Assembly (NCBI GenBank): GCA_003153955.1
Contig: PMCB01000124.1
Coordinates: forward strand, 25,435 to 30,842
DNA: 5,408 bases
Reading direction: 5' to 3'
From: Dehalococcoidia bacterium
GTDB taxonomy: Bacteria > Chloroflexota > Dehalococcoidia > Dehalococcoidales > Fen-1064
Part shown: one piece after another, positions 4,649-5,408 of the stretch
Numbering within the stretch: position 1 is the first letter of the stretch
Layout: every line of letters begins with the position of its first letter
The notes under the pieces: generated by a model
Database searches by the model: none
Told to the model about the DNA's origin: nothing
Seen by the model: the letters and a program-made list of their open reading frames with translations, nothing else
Translations under genes and position numbers: made by a program

Positions 4649-5408
4649 TCATAAGATTCGTTGGTCCTTTTTTAAAAGGTTATGTTGAACAAGCAGGGCA
4701 TTCAAGTCAGTCATTTCGGTGATGTTCCGAATATCTTCACTATGTTGTTTCTTAATATTGATTATCTCATCCTGAATACCGAAGAAAGCATCTGCAACAT
4801 CCGGATCAAAATGGGTTCCCCTTCCTTGCTTAACGATGGCCAGTGATACCTCTGTTGGGAATGCTTCTTTATACGGCCGCTTGGATGTCAAGGCATCAAA
4901 CACGTCAGCTATTGCCACAATACGGCCGGCAATGGGTATCTGCTGCCCTTTTTCACCATTTGGATATCCGCTTCCATCCCATTTCTCGTGATGTGAAAGT
5001 GCGATTACCTCACCGAGTTTAATAAATTCAGCTTCGGCCCCATGAAGGATTTTGGCGCCGATTACAGTATGAAACTTTATTATTTTCCATTCCGCCGGGT
5101 CGAGTTTACCGCGTTTCATCAATATCTGGTCGGGTATTCCTATCTTCCCCAAATCATGCATTGGCGCCGCATAAAGAATTGTTTCGATAGTGTTTTCATC
5201 CATTCCCATTTTGCGAGCGATGGCTGCTGAATAACGGCTCACCCGTTTTATATGGGCACCTGTTTCCTCATCTCTGTATTCGGACGCCATCGACAGCCTG
5301 TAAATAGTATCCAACGAGGCGGTTTTTATCCTTTGCAAAGCTTGTTTTAATTGTTCGGTCCTGGCAGTGACTTCAGACTCCAACTCAGTCCGGTAATTAA
5401 GCATCAAA
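4649..5408 (-). CDS. HD-GYP domain c-di-GMP phosphodiesterase, probable RpfG-type response regulator (5' end outside window)
   Basis: The frame enters from the right edge and ends with TGA at 4649-4651; 252 residues are visible. Residues about 5-30 form a coiled-coil linker (RTELESEVTARTEQLKQALQ), typical of the region between an N-terminal receiver domain and HD-GYP in RpfG-like regulators. The receiver domain itself would lie outside the window. The HD-GYP domain spans about 31-205. All expected metal ligands are visible: E48 and H52 (EETGAH), H84 and D85 (MHDLGKIGIPD, with K88), H113, H139 and H140 (SHHEKWDGSGYP), and D168 (IADVFDAL). An intact set including the Glu matches enzymes with a trinuclear iron centre that hydrolyse cyclic di-GMP to pGpG or GMP. 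An active, phosphorylation-controlled phosphodiesterase is therefore likely. The TTG/ATG pair at the very edge (5402-5407) is not a credible start. The YihY-family gene follows 49 bases later on the same strand. Confidence 0.93.
   Translation of the reverse strand, partial: LMLNYRTELESEVTARTEQLKQALQRIKTASLDTIYRLSMASEYRDEETGAHIKRVSRYSAAIARKMGMDENTIETILYAAPMHDLGKIGIPDQILMKRGKLDPAEWKIIKFHTVIGAKILHGAEAEFIKLGEVIALSHHEKWDGSGYPNGEKGQQIPIAGRIVAIADVFDALTSKRPYKEAFPTEVSLAIVKQGRGTHFDPDVADAFFGIQDEIINIKKQHSEDIRNITEMTDLNALLVQHNLLKKDQRIL

Overview
The window comes from a bacterial chromosome of moderate base composition (below 50 % G+C by eye). It has strong GGAGG-type ribosome binding sites, one well-supported TTG start, and short intergenic gaps. 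The gene families present (HD-GYP regulator, COG2908-type metallophosphoesterase, DUF502, MscS, YihY, DUF5670/lmo0937) suggest an environmental, probably Gram-negative-type bacterium. The sequence alone does not fix the phylum. I see no mobile element, tRNA, rRNA, CRISPR array or other clear sign of transfer.

Layout. The left edge holds the C-terminal end of an isochorismatase-family hydrolase on the plus strand (1-207). It converges on a complete paralogue on the minus strand (331-849). A perfect 14-bp stem between them is the likely terminator. The first copy keeps the family's nucleophilic cysteine; the second has threonine there. A candidate minus-strand promoter (926-954) lies upstream of the second copy.

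Everything to the right is on the minus strand, so transcription there runs from high to low coordinates. In that order: the C-terminal part of an HD-GYP c-di-GMP phosphodiesterase cut by the right edge (4649-5408); a six-helix YihY/BrkB-family membrane protein (3703-4599); a 52-residue DUF5670/lmo0937-type membrane protein whose ribosome binding site follows the YihY stop codon almost directly (3533-3691); a metallophosphoesterase with a TTG start (2633-3367); a DUF502 two-helix membrane protein (1955-2569); a short MscS-type channel lacking the C-terminal vestibule domain (1251-1874); and a 56-residue coiled-coil protein (1054-1224).

How they may work together. The metallophosphoesterase, DUF502, MscS and coiled-coil genes read as one operon, with gaps of 63, about 80 and 26 bases. 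The YihY and DUF5670 genes form a second, tightly coupled pair. Most of the products are membrane proteins, which points to an envelope or osmotic-stress theme; that is inference from family membership. The least described elements are the two small genes: the coiled-coil gene next to the truncated MscS channel, and the DUF5670 gene next to YihY.
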